Shown here piece by piece: positions 1 to 6,213 of a stretch of DNA of 6,246 nucleotides. The notes below the pieces were generated by a model that saw only the letters and a program-made list of their open reading frames with translations, made no database searches and was not told the DNA's origin. Made by a program: the position numbers and the translations under genes. Numbering within the stretch: the first letter of the stretch is position 1; every line of letters starts with the position of its first letter. Source of the stretch: Actinomycetales bacterium (GTDB lineage Bacteria; Actinomycetota; Actinomycetes; Actinomycetales; BWSM-131); the NCBI GenBank assembly GCA_030149025.1, contig JASBSH010000081.1, forward strand, positions 1-6,246. The letters run 5' to 3'.

Positions 1-498
1 CTCATGAACTCTGAGCAACAGCAGCACGGACACGGCGATGAGAACCATCGACACCAGGAAGTGCCCCGCGACGGTCGCCGGGTTCAGCCCGGTCAGCACG
101 GTCACGCCACCGAGCAGAGCTTGTACCGCCACACCGGCCAGCGGCAGCGCGGCCAGGACCCGCAAGCGGGGTCGGTTCAGCCGCCACACCGCGACGAGGA
201 CGAGCAGCGCCGCGATCCCGACCACGCCGGTCAGCGTGCGGTTCCCGAACTCGATGTACTTCTGGTAGCCCTCCGCCTGCTCGACGACGGGGATGTAGGA
301 GCCGGGTACGCACTGCGGCCACGTCGGGCACCCCAGCCCGGACCCGGTCAGCCGCACCAACCCGCCGGTCACCACGATGCCGATCTGGACGATGACGTTG
401 GTCAGCAGCAGCCGGCGGGTCCACGGGCCGGGCCTCGCCGCGGCTCTGCCGGTTGAACCGGGCGAGGTTGGCGCCCCGGACGAGATCGGGGACGTCAC
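1..498 (-). CDS. ctaA: Heme A synthase CtaA/COX15, N-terminal half (3' end off the left edge)
   Basis: Heme A synthase is a polytopic membrane enzyme that oxidises the methyl group of heme O to make heme A for aa3-type cytochrome oxidase. The 166 visible codons are about half the usual length of roughly 300 residues. Seen: a Pro/Ser-rich cytoplasmic lead (1-26), helix 1 (about 30-48) followed by VRLTGSGLGCPTWPQC with the cysteine pair C57/C63 typical of the first external loop, then IEFGNR with the conserved Glu (E83), two further helices (about 91-105 and 115-135), and a helix 4 that begins at GHF with the likely heme-ligand His (H146). Position N86 sits where Bacillus CtaA has a His; as I recall EFGNR is common in actinobacteria, so this is probably normal. 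The start is GTG, overlapping the permease stop as GTGA, with GAGGTGG (510-516) 11 bases upstream. It is the last visible gene of the minus-strand operon. Confidence 0.93.
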   Translation of the reverse strand, partial: MTSPISSGAPTSPGSTGRAAARPGPWTRRLLLTNVIVQIGIVVTGGLVRLTGSGLGCPTWPQCVPGSYIPVVEQAEGYQKYIEFGNRTLTGVVGIAALLVLVAVWRLNRPRLRVLAALPLAGVAVQALLGGVTVLTGLNPATVAGHFLVSMVLIAVSVLLLLRVHE

Positions 499-1316
499 TG
501 CCACTTGAACCACCTCACGCACGCGGCGACTGCGACCGCGGTCCAGCCCGCGAGCACGGGCAGCGGGGACGGCGGCAGCGCGCCGTCCAGGAACACCGAG
601 CGCAGCCCGTCGGCGAGCGCGCCGGACGGAAGGAGTGCCGCCACGTCGCCGAGCGCGCCCGGCAGTTCGGCCGTCGGCAGCAGGACGCCCCCGCCGAGCA
701 GCAGCAGCACCCACACCAGGTTCGCGCCGGCGAGCACCGCCTCGGCGCGCATCGTGCCCGCCATCAGCAACCCGAGCGCGGCGAACGCTGCGGTTCCCAG
801 GACCAGGAGCGGGACGGCGAGCAGCAGCGACGTCGCGGACGGTCGCCACCCGAGCCACGCGGCAACGCCACCCAGGACGGCGAACTGGACGACCTCCACC
901 GCGAGGACGGCGAGGACCCGTCCCAGCAGCAGTCCGGAGCGACCGAGGGGAGTGGTGCCGAGCAGACGCAGCACCCCGTAACGGCGGTCGAACGCGGTGG
1001 CGATCGCCTGGCCGGTGAACGCCGAGGACATCACCGCCATGGCGAGCACGCCGGGCGCGATGACGTCGACACGCTGGTGCCCGGCGGGTACGTCGAGCCC
1101 GATCAGCGAGGTGCGGGACATGGCGACCAGCGCGATCACCGGCAGCACGAGAGTGAGCAGCAGCTGCTCGCCGTTGCGCAGGGTCACCCTGGTCTCCCAG
1201 GCGGCCTGCGCGAGGACGCGGCGTGCGGCGGGTGGCGCGGCGTGGGTGCGCGTGGGGGTCTCCTGGCTCTGGACGGCGAGGGACCGGCTCGCGCGGGGCC
1301 CGTCGACAAAGGTCAC
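495..1316 (-). CDS. ABC-2 type exporter, membrane permease subunit
   Basis: This 273-residue integral membrane protein is the transport channel partner of the ATPase encoded just upstream. After a cytoplasmic N-terminus of about 50 residues there are about six hydrophobic segments (roughly 51-67, 86-106, 130-150, 162-186, 194-213 and 251-267). The stretch FDRRYGVLRLLGTTPLGRS (109-127) resembles the charged loop after helix 2 of ABC-2 permeases that contacts the ATPase. Length and topology fit ABC-2/DrrB-like subunits. The substrate cannot be read from the sequence. GTG at 1316 is chosen because it overlaps the ATPase stop as GTGA; the open frame continues upstream but that part lies inside the ATPase gene. 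No good Shine-Dalgarno is seen, so initiation is probably coupled. In Mycobacterium tuberculosis a related ABC system (Rv1456c-Rv1458c) also lies divergently beside the suf operon, from memory. A role in cytochrome or heme biogenesis is only inferred from ctaA next door. Confidence 0.9.
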   Translation of the reverse strand: MTFVDGPRASRSLAVQSQETPTRTHAAPPAARRVLAQAAWETRVTLRNGEQLLLTLVLPVIALVAMSRTSLIGLDVPAGHQRVDVIAPGVLAMAVMSSAFTGQAIATAFDRRYGVLRLLGTTPLGRSGLLLGRVLAVLAVEVVQFAVLGGVAAWLGWRPSATSLLLAVPLLVLGTAAFAALGLLMAGTMRAEAVLAGANLVWVLLLLGGGVLLPTAELPGALGDVAALLPSGALADGLRSVFLDGALPPSPLPVLAGWTAVAVAACVRWFKWQ

Positions 1317-2242
1317 CGCAGTGCCCGGCCGGTGAGGTCGAGGAACACGTCCTCGAGGCTGGCACGCCCGACGGCGAGCTGGTCGGGCATCAGGCCCTGG
1401 CTCGCGCACCACGCGGTGACCGTGGCCACGACCGCCGGGTCGACGTCGCCGGCGATGACGTACTCGCCGGGTCGAGTCTCGCCGATGGACAGGTGCGTCG
1501 GCAGGGACCGGCGGAGCTCCTCGAGGTCGAGGCTCGGCGCCGCGGTGAAGCGGATGCTGGAGGTTCCGTAGGAGCTGGTCAGGTGGGCGGGCGTGCCCTG
1601 GGCGACGACGCGGCCGTCGTCGACGATGACCACCTCGGAGGCGAGTCTGGTGGCCTCCTCCATGTCGTGGGTCGTGAGCAGCACGGCCACGCCGTCGGTG
1701 CACAGGTCCCGGACCACGTCCCAGACGGTGTGCCGGGCCTGGGGGTCGAGGCCGGCGCTGGGTTCGTCGAGGAAGACGAGCTCCGGGCGGCCCACCAGTG
1801 CCGCCGCCAGCGCGACGCGCTGTCGTTGTCCGCCGGAGAGGCGGCGGACGGCGGTGGCTGCGAACTGGTCGATGCCGAGGCGGGCGGCGAGCTCCTCCAC
1901 GTCGGCGGGGGCGGCGTACAGGCGGGCGAGGTGCCGCAGCAGCTCCAGCGGCCGTGCCTGGTTGGGCAGCCCGCCGTCCTGCAGCATGACGCCCACGCGT
2001 GCCCGGTCGTCGGCACCCGTCTCGGCTGCGGCGCGTCCGAGCAGACGCACGCTGCCGTCGTCCGGGCTCCGGAGGCCGACGCAGCACTCGACGGTCGTGG
2101 TCTTGCCGGCGCCGTTCGGGCCGAGGAGCGCGGTCACGGCGCCGTGGTGCGCCTGCAGGTCGATTCCGCGGACGGCGGTGTGGTCGCCGTAGCGCTTGAC
2201 CAGTCCCCGGACGTCGAGGGCTGGTTCGCGGATGGCGGGCAC
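1313..2242 (-). CDS. ABC-2 type exporter, ATP-binding subunit (DrrA/CcmA-like)
   Basis: This 309-residue cytoplasmic ATPase would power the adjacent permease. All nucleotide-binding motifs are intact: Walker A GPNGAGKTT (41-49), Q-loop Q88 in VMLQDGGL, signature LSGGQ (135-139), Walker B ELVFLDEP (154-161), D-loop SAGLD (162-166) and H-loop H192 in TTHDMEEA. The C-terminal extension ends in LEDVFLDLTGR, which is typical of DrrA-type exporter ATPases. The GTG start at 2242 is the only sensible one: the nearby ATG at 2247 is out of frame. No Shine-Dalgarno precedes it, but a TAGACT hexamer sits six bases upstream, suggesting a leaderless mRNA. It is the first gene of the minus-strand operon and is divergent from sufR. 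The family is certain; the transported substrate is unknown. Confidence 0.94.
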   Translation of the reverse strand: MPAIREPALDVRGLVKRYGDHTAVRGIDLQAHHGAVTALLGPNGAGKTTTVECCVGLRSPDDGSVRLLGRAAAETGADDRARVGVMLQDGGLPNQARPLELLRHLARLYAAPADVEELAARLGIDQFAATAVRRLSGGQRQRVALAAALVGRPELVFLDEPSAGLDPQARHTVWDVVRDLCTDGVAVLLTTHDMEEATRLASEVVIVDDGRVVAQGTPAHLTSSYGTSSIRFTAAPSLDLEELRRSLPTHLSIGETRPGEYVIAGDVDPAVVATVTAWCASQGLMPDQLAVGRASLEDVFLDLTGRALR

Positions 2243-2248
2243 GTCATG

Positions 2249-2279
2249 AGTCTAGGTAGCGCCGGGGCGGGTCCGTCGC
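2249..2279 (-). promoter_or_regulatory. Putative leaderless promoter of the ABC exporter-ctaA operon
   Basis: Reading the minus strand, TAGACT (2254 down to 2249) fits the actinobacterial -10 pattern TAnnnT and leaves six bases before GTG at 2242, so transcription would begin at or next to the start codon. A weak -35 candidate, GCGACG (2279-2274), lies 19 bases upstream. The absence of any Shine-Dalgarno supports a leaderless message. Prediction only. Confidence 0.45.
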
Positions 2280-2329
2280 GCCGCATCCGGGGCCGGCAGC
2301 GGTGTGGTCGTGCGGTGTGGGTGGGATCA

Positions 2330-2398
2330 CGCCAATCCCGCATTGGCGCAGGGTGGCCCTGCGCCAATTGGTCCGTCGTAGGGCCACCCTGCGCCAAA
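2330..2398. repeat. Nested inverted-repeat cluster between divergent promoters
   Basis: The motif TTGGCGCAGGG occurs once forward (2343-2353) and twice inverted (2357-2367 and 2387-2397). It forms several mutually exclusive pairings. ATTGGCGCAGGG (2342-2353) pairs with CCCTGCGCCAAT (2357-2368) as a perfect 12-bp stem with a 3-base loop. TTGGCGCAGGGTGGCCC (2343-2359) pairs with its perfect 17-bp complement at 2381-2397 across a 21-base gap. CGCCAAT (2330-2336) pairs with ATTGGCG (2342-2348). There is no T-run, and the position between divergent promoters argues against a terminator. It could be an operator array, a REP/BIME-like dispersed element, or a cruciform. No coding potential is evident in the intergenic region. 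Confidence 0.85.
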
Positions 2399-2413
2399 CT
2401 CCGGGACCCTGCC

Positions 2414-2442
2414 TCGACGTTCAGCCGGAATTACGTCACAAT
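2414..2442 (+). promoter_or_regulatory. Putative promoter of sufR and the suf operon (leaderless)
   Basis: TCGACG (2414-2419; four of six match TTGACA) is separated by 17 bases from CACAAT (2437-2442; four of six match TATAAT). Six bases follow before GTG at 2449, so the first transcribed base would be at or near the start codon. No Shine-Dalgarno precedes that GTG, which agrees with a leaderless message. The -10 lies inside the candidate operator. Confidence 0.5.
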
Positions 2443-2452
2443 GGTGTTGTGA
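2436..2452. promoter_or_regulatory. Candidate SufR operator, inverted repeat TCACAA-N5-TTGTGA
   Basis: This is a perfect 6-bp inverted repeat with a 5-base spacer (TGGTG). It covers the predicted -10 element and the GTG start codon of sufR. SufR proteins are known to bind short inverted repeats at suf promoters (CAAC-N6-GTTG in cyanobacteria; mycobacterial sites with a 5-base spacer, from memory). Binding here would block polymerase and give negative autoregulation of the operon. The palindrome is seen; its use by SufR is inferred. Confidence 0.65.
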
Positions 2453-3354
2453 ATTACCCGGCCGTGCTTTCGACAGGCGTGGGTGCCACCGACACCGAGG
2501 TGAGCACCCGCGCGCGTGTCGCGCGTGCGGTGGGGGAGGACGGCCCGGTCACCGCATCCGAGCTGGCGATCAGCCTCGGGATCACCCCCGCAGCCGTCCG
2601 GCGGCACCTTGACGTCATGCTCGCCGAGGGGCTGATCACGGAGCACAGGCCGCCTGTGGCGCCCCGGCGTCGGGGGCGACCGGCGAAGGCGTTCGTGCTC
2701 ACGGCGGCGGGTCACGCGGCCCTGACGAACACCTACGACGACCTGGCGGTGTCGGTGCTGAGGTTCATGGCCGAGCGCCACGGTCGGGACGCGGTCCGGG
2801 CTTTCGCCGCGGAGCGGGTGGCCGAACTGGAGGACCGGTACTCCAAGCGCGTGAAGGCGGCCGGTGAGGACGTCGTCGACCGCGTGGAGGCCCTGGCCGA
2901 CGCACTTGCGAGCGACGGGTACGCCGCGACCAGCCGCCCCGTCGGGGACGGCGCGGCGGGCGCTGCGACGGCAGGTGCCGACGCCGGCTCGTCCGGCAGA
3001 GGGGCCACAGCCGCGAAACCAGCGGCGAACGCCCCGATGAAGGCGGTGCAGCTGTGCCAGGGACACTGTCCCGTGCAGCACGTCGCCACCGAGTTCCCCG
3101 AGCTGTGCGAGGCGGAGGCCGAGGCGTTCTCGCGCATGCTCGGCGTCCACGTCCAGCGTCTGGCCACGCTGGCACACGGCGCGCACGTCTGCACCACCCA
3201 CGTGCCCGTCGTCACGCCCGCGACGCAGTGGACGAGCACGCGGTCAGCCACCACAGACCACGCCAACAGCAACACCCACGCCAACAGCAACACCCACGCC
3301 ACCACAGACCACAGACCCAGACAGCAGCAGATTCCGTCCGGAAGGACCAGGTGA
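2449..3354 (+). CDS. sufR: SufR, [4Fe-4S]-dependent repressor of the suf operon
   Basis: SufR is a DNA-binding dimer that holds a [4Fe-4S] cluster and represses iron-sulfur assembly genes when clusters are plentiful. The 301-residue protein has an N-terminal winged helix-turn-helix (about 20-90; SELAISLGITPAAVRRHLD is the recognition region and RRRGRPAKAFVLT the wing), a helical middle, an Ala/Gly-rich linker (166-197), and the cluster domain with C203, C207, C220 and C248. The C207-X12-C220-X27-C248 spacing equals, as I recall, that of the three ligands reported for Streptomyces avermitilis SufR. Odd: after the conserved THVPV (250-254) there is a low-complexity tail of about 47 residues with repeated THANSN units. 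The start is the leaderless GTG inside the operator; an in-frame GTG at 2500 is a weaker alternative. The stop overlaps the sufB ATG by one base, so the genes are co-transcribed. Confidence 0.95.
   Translation: MNYPAVLSTGVGATDTEVSTRARVARAVGEDGPVTASELAISLGITPAAVRRHLDVMLAEGLITEHRPPVAPRRRGRPAKAFVLTAAGHAALTNTYDDLAVSVLRFMAERHGRDAVRAFAAERVAELEDRYSKRVKAAGEDVVDRVEALADALASDGYAATSRPVGDGAAGAATAGADAGSSGRGATAAKPAANAPMKAVQLCQGHCPVQHVATEFPELCEAEAEAFSRMLGVHVQRLATLAHGAHVCTTHVPVVTPATQWTSTRSATTDHANSNTHANSNTHATTDHRPRQQQIPSGRTR
3247..3312 (+). repeat. 18-bp tandem repeat within the 3' end of sufR
   Basis: Two perfect copies of CCACGCCAACAGCAACAC lie at 3258-3275 and 3276-3293, followed by a diverged third unit (3294-3311). 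A 15-bp direct repeat, GCCACCACAGACCAC, flanks them (3247-3261 and 3298-3312). In frame this gives THANSN twice in the SufR tail. The unit is a multiple of three, so copy-number change would not shift the frame. Confidence 0.9.
3342..3346 (+). promoter_or_regulatory. Ribosome binding site of sufB
   Basis: AAGGA, within CCGGAAGGACC, lies seven bases before the ATG at 3354. It fixes the sufB start. It overlaps the last codons of sufR. Confidence 0.8.
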
Positions 3355-4775
3355 TGACGACCGATATCGAGGCCCGGAACCCTGAGCTGAAGGGGCTCGG
3401 CACCTACGAGTACGGCTGGGCCGACTCTGACGACGCGGGTGCCAGCGCCAGGCGCGGCCTGGGCGAGGAGGTCGTCCGTGACATCTCGGCTCGCAAGAAC
3501 GAGCCGGAGTGGATGCTGCGGACGCGGCTGAAGGCACTGCGGCTGTTCGACAAGAAGCCGATGCCGACGTGGGGCAGCGACCTGACGGGGATCGACTTCC
3601 AGAACATCAAGTACTTCGTGCGGTCCACCGAGCAGCAGGCCAGCTCGTGGGAGGAGCTGCCGGAGGACATCCGCAACACCTACGACCGGCTCGGCATCCC
3701 GGAGGCGGAGAAGCAGCGGCTCGTCGCCGGTGTCGCCGCCCAGTACGAGTCCGAGGTCGTGTACCACCAGATCCGCGAGGACCTGGAGGCGCAGGGCGTC
3801 ATCTTCCTGGACACCGACACCGGTCTTCGTGAGCACGAGGACCTGTTCCGTGAGTACTTCGGCTCGGTGATCCCGCCCGGCGACAACAAGTTCGCCTCGC
3901 TCAACACGGCCGTCTGGTCGGGTGGCTCGTTCATCTACGTCCCGCCGGGCGTGCACGTCGACATCCCGCTGCAGGCCTACTTCCGGATCAACACCGAGAA
4001 CATGGGCCAGTTCGAGCGGACGCTGATCATCGCCGACGAGGGCTCGTACGTGCACTACGTCGAGGGCTGCACCGCGCCGATCTACAAGTCCGACTCGCTG
4101 CACTCCGCGGTCGTCGAGATCGTCGTGAAGAAGAACGCCCGGGTCCGGTACACGACGATCCAGAACTGGTCGAACAACGTGTACAACCTGGTCACGAAGC
4201 GGGCGACCGCAGCCGAGGGCGCCACCATGGAGTGGGTCGACGGGAACATCGGCTCCAAGGTCACGATGAAGTACCCGGCCGTCTTCCTGCTCGGGGAGCA
4301 CGCGAAGGGCGAGACGCTGTCGATCGCCTTCGCCGGCGAGGGCCAGCACCAGGACGCCGGCGCCAAGATGGTCCACGCCGCGCCGCACACGTCGTCCTCG
4401 ATCACCTCGAAGTCGGTGGCGCGCGGCGGCGGGCGCACGTCGTACCGGGGTCTCGTGCAGGTCCTCGAGGGCGCCCACCACAGCAAGTCGACAGTGCGCT
4501 GCGACGCGCTCCTCGTGGACACCATCAGCCGGTCCGACACCTACCCCTACGTCGACGTGCGCGAGGACGACGTCGCGATGGGGCACGAGGCGACCGTGTC
4601 CAAGGTCAGCGAGGACCAGCTGTTCTACCTGATGTCCCGAGGCATGACCGAGGAAGAAGCCATGGCGATGATCGTGCGTGGGTTCATCGAGCCCATCGCC
4701 CGGGAGCTGCCCATGGAGTACGCCCTTGAGCTGAACCGCCTCATCGAGCTGCAGATGGAAGGAGCGGTGGGCTGA
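3354..4775 (+). CDS. sufB: SufB, Fe-S cluster assembly scaffold
   Basis: SufB is the core scaffold of the cytoplasmic SufBCD complex, on which iron and sulfide are built into a cluster before transfer to target proteins. The 473 residues match the usual length and the gene is intact. Seen: the N-terminal helical region with ARKNEPEWMLRTRLKAL, the central beta-helix from about residue 170 (VPPGVHVDIPLQAYFRIN), C239 in VEGCTAP (equivalent to E. coli C254), C383 in STVRCDALL (equivalent to C405, the sulfur-accepting ligand), and MGHEATV with H411/E412 (E412 equivalent to E434). The SufD-facing C-terminus, EDQLFYLMSRGMTEEEA onward, is normal. The start ATG overlaps the sufR stop (TGATG) with AAGGA upstream. 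The protein closely follows the family consensus, so identification is near certain. Confidence 0.98.
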   Translation: MTTDIEARNPELKGLGTYEYGWADSDDAGASARRGLGEEVVRDISARKNEPEWMLRTRLKALRLFDKKPMPTWGSDLTGIDFQNIKYFVRSTEQQASSWEELPEDIRNTYDRLGIPEAEKQRLVAGVAAQYESEVVYHQIREDLEAQGVIFLDTDTGLREHEDLFREYFGSVIPPGDNKFASLNTAVWSGGSFIYVPPGVHVDIPLQAYFRINTENMGQFERTLIIADEGSYVHYVEGCTAPIYKSDSLHSAVVEIVVKKNARVRYTTIQNWSNNVYNLVTKRATAAEGATMEWVDGNIGSKVTMKYPAVFLLGEHAKGETLSIAFAGEGQHQDAGAKMVHAAPHTSSSITSKSVARGGGRTSYRGLVQVLEGAHHSKSTVRCDALLVDTISRSDTYPYVDVREDDVAMGHEATVSKVSEDQLFYLMSRGMTEEEAMAMIVRGFIEPIARELPMEYALELNRLIELQMEGAVG

Positions 4776-4836
4776 CGCCGACGGACGCTGTCACCCATCA
4801 CGACGCAGTCGCCCATCAAGCGCTCACGACTCAGCG
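4776..4836 (+). other. sufB-sufD spacer with an imperfect 18-bp-spaced repeat
   Basis: This 61-base gap holds GTCACCCATCA (4790-4800) and GTCGCCCATCA (4808-4818), 18 bases apart. There is no terminator-like hairpin and no clear Shine-Dalgarno before the ATG at 4837. A 22-codon open frame could run from CTG at 4772, seven bases after GGAAGGAG (4757-4764), to a TGA at 4838-4840 that overlaps the sufD ATG. Whether it is translated is unknown. Confidence 0.5.
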
Positions 4837-6213
4837 ATGAGCGACCCCACCCACGTCACGGAGGAGCCCACCATCAGCACCACCGACGAGCTCAGGCAGG
4901 AGCACGCCGTCGACCACGCGGCGCAAGCCCCCGCCGAGGTCACTCTCGACTCCTCGGCCAGCCCCGGCCCGGGCGCCGACCCGGATCAGCAACCGGGTCA
5001 GCACGGCCTTAAGGCGCACTCGCACGGCGGCGCCGTTCCGGACCAGTCCCGGGCGCAGCGGCTGACGTCGTTCGAGGTCGCGGACTTCCCGATGCCCACC
5101 GGACGGGAGGAGGAGTGGCGGTTCACCCCCGTGGACCGGCTCGGCGGCCTGCTGAACGCGGGCGACACGGACGCCGGCTCGCTCACCGTGACGGTCCAGG
5201 CGCCGGACGGCGTCACGCACCGCGAGGTAGGGACCGACGACAAGGCGGTGGGCAGTGGTTTCGTCCCTGCGGACCGCGCCGCCGTTGTCGCGTGGGCCGG
5301 AACGCAGAAGGCCCTGGTCGTTCAGATCCCGGCCGAGGCGCAGCTGACGGACCCCGTCGTGGTGCGCCTACAGGGCACCGGCGGTGCCAGCAGCCGCGCG
5401 AACACCCACACCGTCGTGGACGCCGGCCGGTTCTCGAAGGCGATCGTCGTGCTGGACCACCGTGGCTCGGTGCAGAACGGCGGCAACGTGGAGGTCCGGG
5501 TCGGTGACGGCGCAGAGCTGACCGTCGTCAGCCTGCAGCAGTGGGACAACGACGCCGTCCACCTGGCGCAGCACGACATCCTCGTCGGCCGCGACGCGAC
5601 CGTGAAGCACGTCGCCGTGTCGCTGGGTGGCAGGGTCGTCCGACTGTCGACGAACGTCCGCTACGGCGGTCCGGGGGGCGACGCGACGCTCCTGGGGGTG
5701 TACTTCGCAGACGCGGGCCAGCACCTGGAGCATCGCTCGTTCGTGGACCATGCGGGCCCGCACTGCCGCAGCAACGTCGTGTACAAGGGCGCCCTGCAGG
5801 GGGACGGCGCCCATACCGTTTGGATCGGCGACGTCCTGATCCGCGCGGCGGCCGAGGGCACGGACACCTACGAGCTGAACCGGAACCTCGTGCTGACAGA
5901 CGGCGCGCGGGCCGACTCCGTGCCGAACCTCGAGATCGAGACCGGGGAGATCGTCGGGGCGGGGCACGCCAGCGCCACCGGCCGGTTCGACGACGAGCAG
6001 CTGTTCTACCTGCAGGCCCGCGGCATCCCGGAGGACGAGGCGCGGCGCCTGGTGGTCCGGGCGTTCTTCGCCGACATCATCCAGCAGATCGGTGTCCCGC
6101 TCGATCCCCATTCGCAGATAGGTTTGACCACGCAGCGACGCCCCCACGCCCGATCGTGCCTTCGCATCCTCGTCCAGCGTAAAATCGCCGATCACCGTGC
6201 CCAGCGTATCTGA
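4837..6213 (+). CDS. sufD: SufD, Fe-S cluster assembly protein, with a non-homologous C-terminal end
   Basis: SufD pairs with SufB in the SufBC2D complex and supports iron entry and cluster assembly. Seen: a low-complexity N-terminus (1-70), the conserved FEVADFPMPTGREEEWRFTP segment (about 80-100), the beta-helix core, FVDHAGPHCRSNVVYKG (302-318), and the SufB-facing end GAGHASATGRFDDEQLFYLQARGIPEDEARRL. H377 corresponds to E. coli H360; A375 replaces E. coli C358, as I believe is usual in actinobacteria. Odd: homology ends at IGVPL (L422, base 6102). The next 36 codons, to the stop at 6211-6213, are Arg/His/Gln-rich and unlike the Glu-rich tail of about 20 residues expected here. The native gene is therefore probably truncated at the junction. 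The start is also uncertain: ATG 4837 lacks a Shine-Dalgarno, while GGAGGAG precedes an ATC at 4873. sufC should follow but does not. Confidence 0.93.
   Translation: MSDPTHVTEEPTISTTDELRQEHAVDHAAQAPAEVTLDSSASPGPGADPDQQPGQHGLKAHSHGGAVPDQSRAQRLTSFEVADFPMPTGREEEWRFTPVDRLGGLLNAGDTDAGSLTVTVQAPDGVTHREVGTDDKAVGSGFVPADRAAVVAWAGTQKALVVQIPAEAQLTDPVVVRLQGTGGASSRANTHTVVDAGRFSKAIVVLDHRGSVQNGGNVEVRVGDGAELTVVSLQQWDNDAVHLAQHDILVGRDATVKHVAVSLGGRVVRLSTNVRYGGPGGDATLLGVYFADAGQHLEHRSFVDHAGPHCRSNVVYKGALQGDGAHTVWIGDVLIRAAAEGTDTYELNRNLVLTDGARADSVPNLEIETGEIVGAGHASATGRFDDEQLFYLQARGIPEDEARRLVVRAFFADIIQQIGVPLDPHSQIGLTTQRRPHARSCLRILVQRKIADHRAQRI
4860..4866 (+). promoter_or_regulatory. Strong Shine-Dalgarno GGAGGAG inside annotated sufD
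   Basis: GGAGGAG is followed by a 6-base spacer and then ATC AGC ACC ACC GAC GAG in the sufD frame (4873). The spacing is ideal for initiation, and ISTTDEL resembles a usual actinobacterial SufD beginning (MSTT-like) if ATC served as, or derived from, a start codon. It bears on which SufD start is real. Confidence 0.5.

Noticed and set aside
83..498. Loss-of-function change in CtaA (Asn at the Bacillus His position in EFGNR)
   Set aside because: The EFGNR form is, as I recall, common in actinobacterial CtaA, and the cysteine pair, E83 and H146 are all present.
2342..2397. Bidirectional terminator
   Set aside because: The hairpins are strong, but they lie between divergent gene starts and lack a T-run, so there is no transcript end here to terminate.
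453..2452. Long plus-strand open frames opposite the ABC exporter genes
   Set aside because: They are antisense to the intact ATPase and permease, with low-complexity Arg/Gly/Ser-rich products and no domain signal; this is the expected effect of about 70% GC.
3247..3312. CRISPR-like array
   Set aside because: The units are contiguous 18-bp tandem copies without spacers, in frame inside sufR.
2733..4586. Very long open frame (617 codons) on the minus strand opposite sufR/sufB
   Set aside because: It is the antisense shadow of high-GC sufR and sufB, whose identity is certain. The product is Val/Asp/Arg/Leu-rich with no recognisable domain.
6103..6106. Proximity-ligation (Hi-C) junction
   Set aside because: A filled-in MboI/DpnII ligation would read GATCGATC; only a single GATC is present, which fits simple sticky-end ligation or chance.
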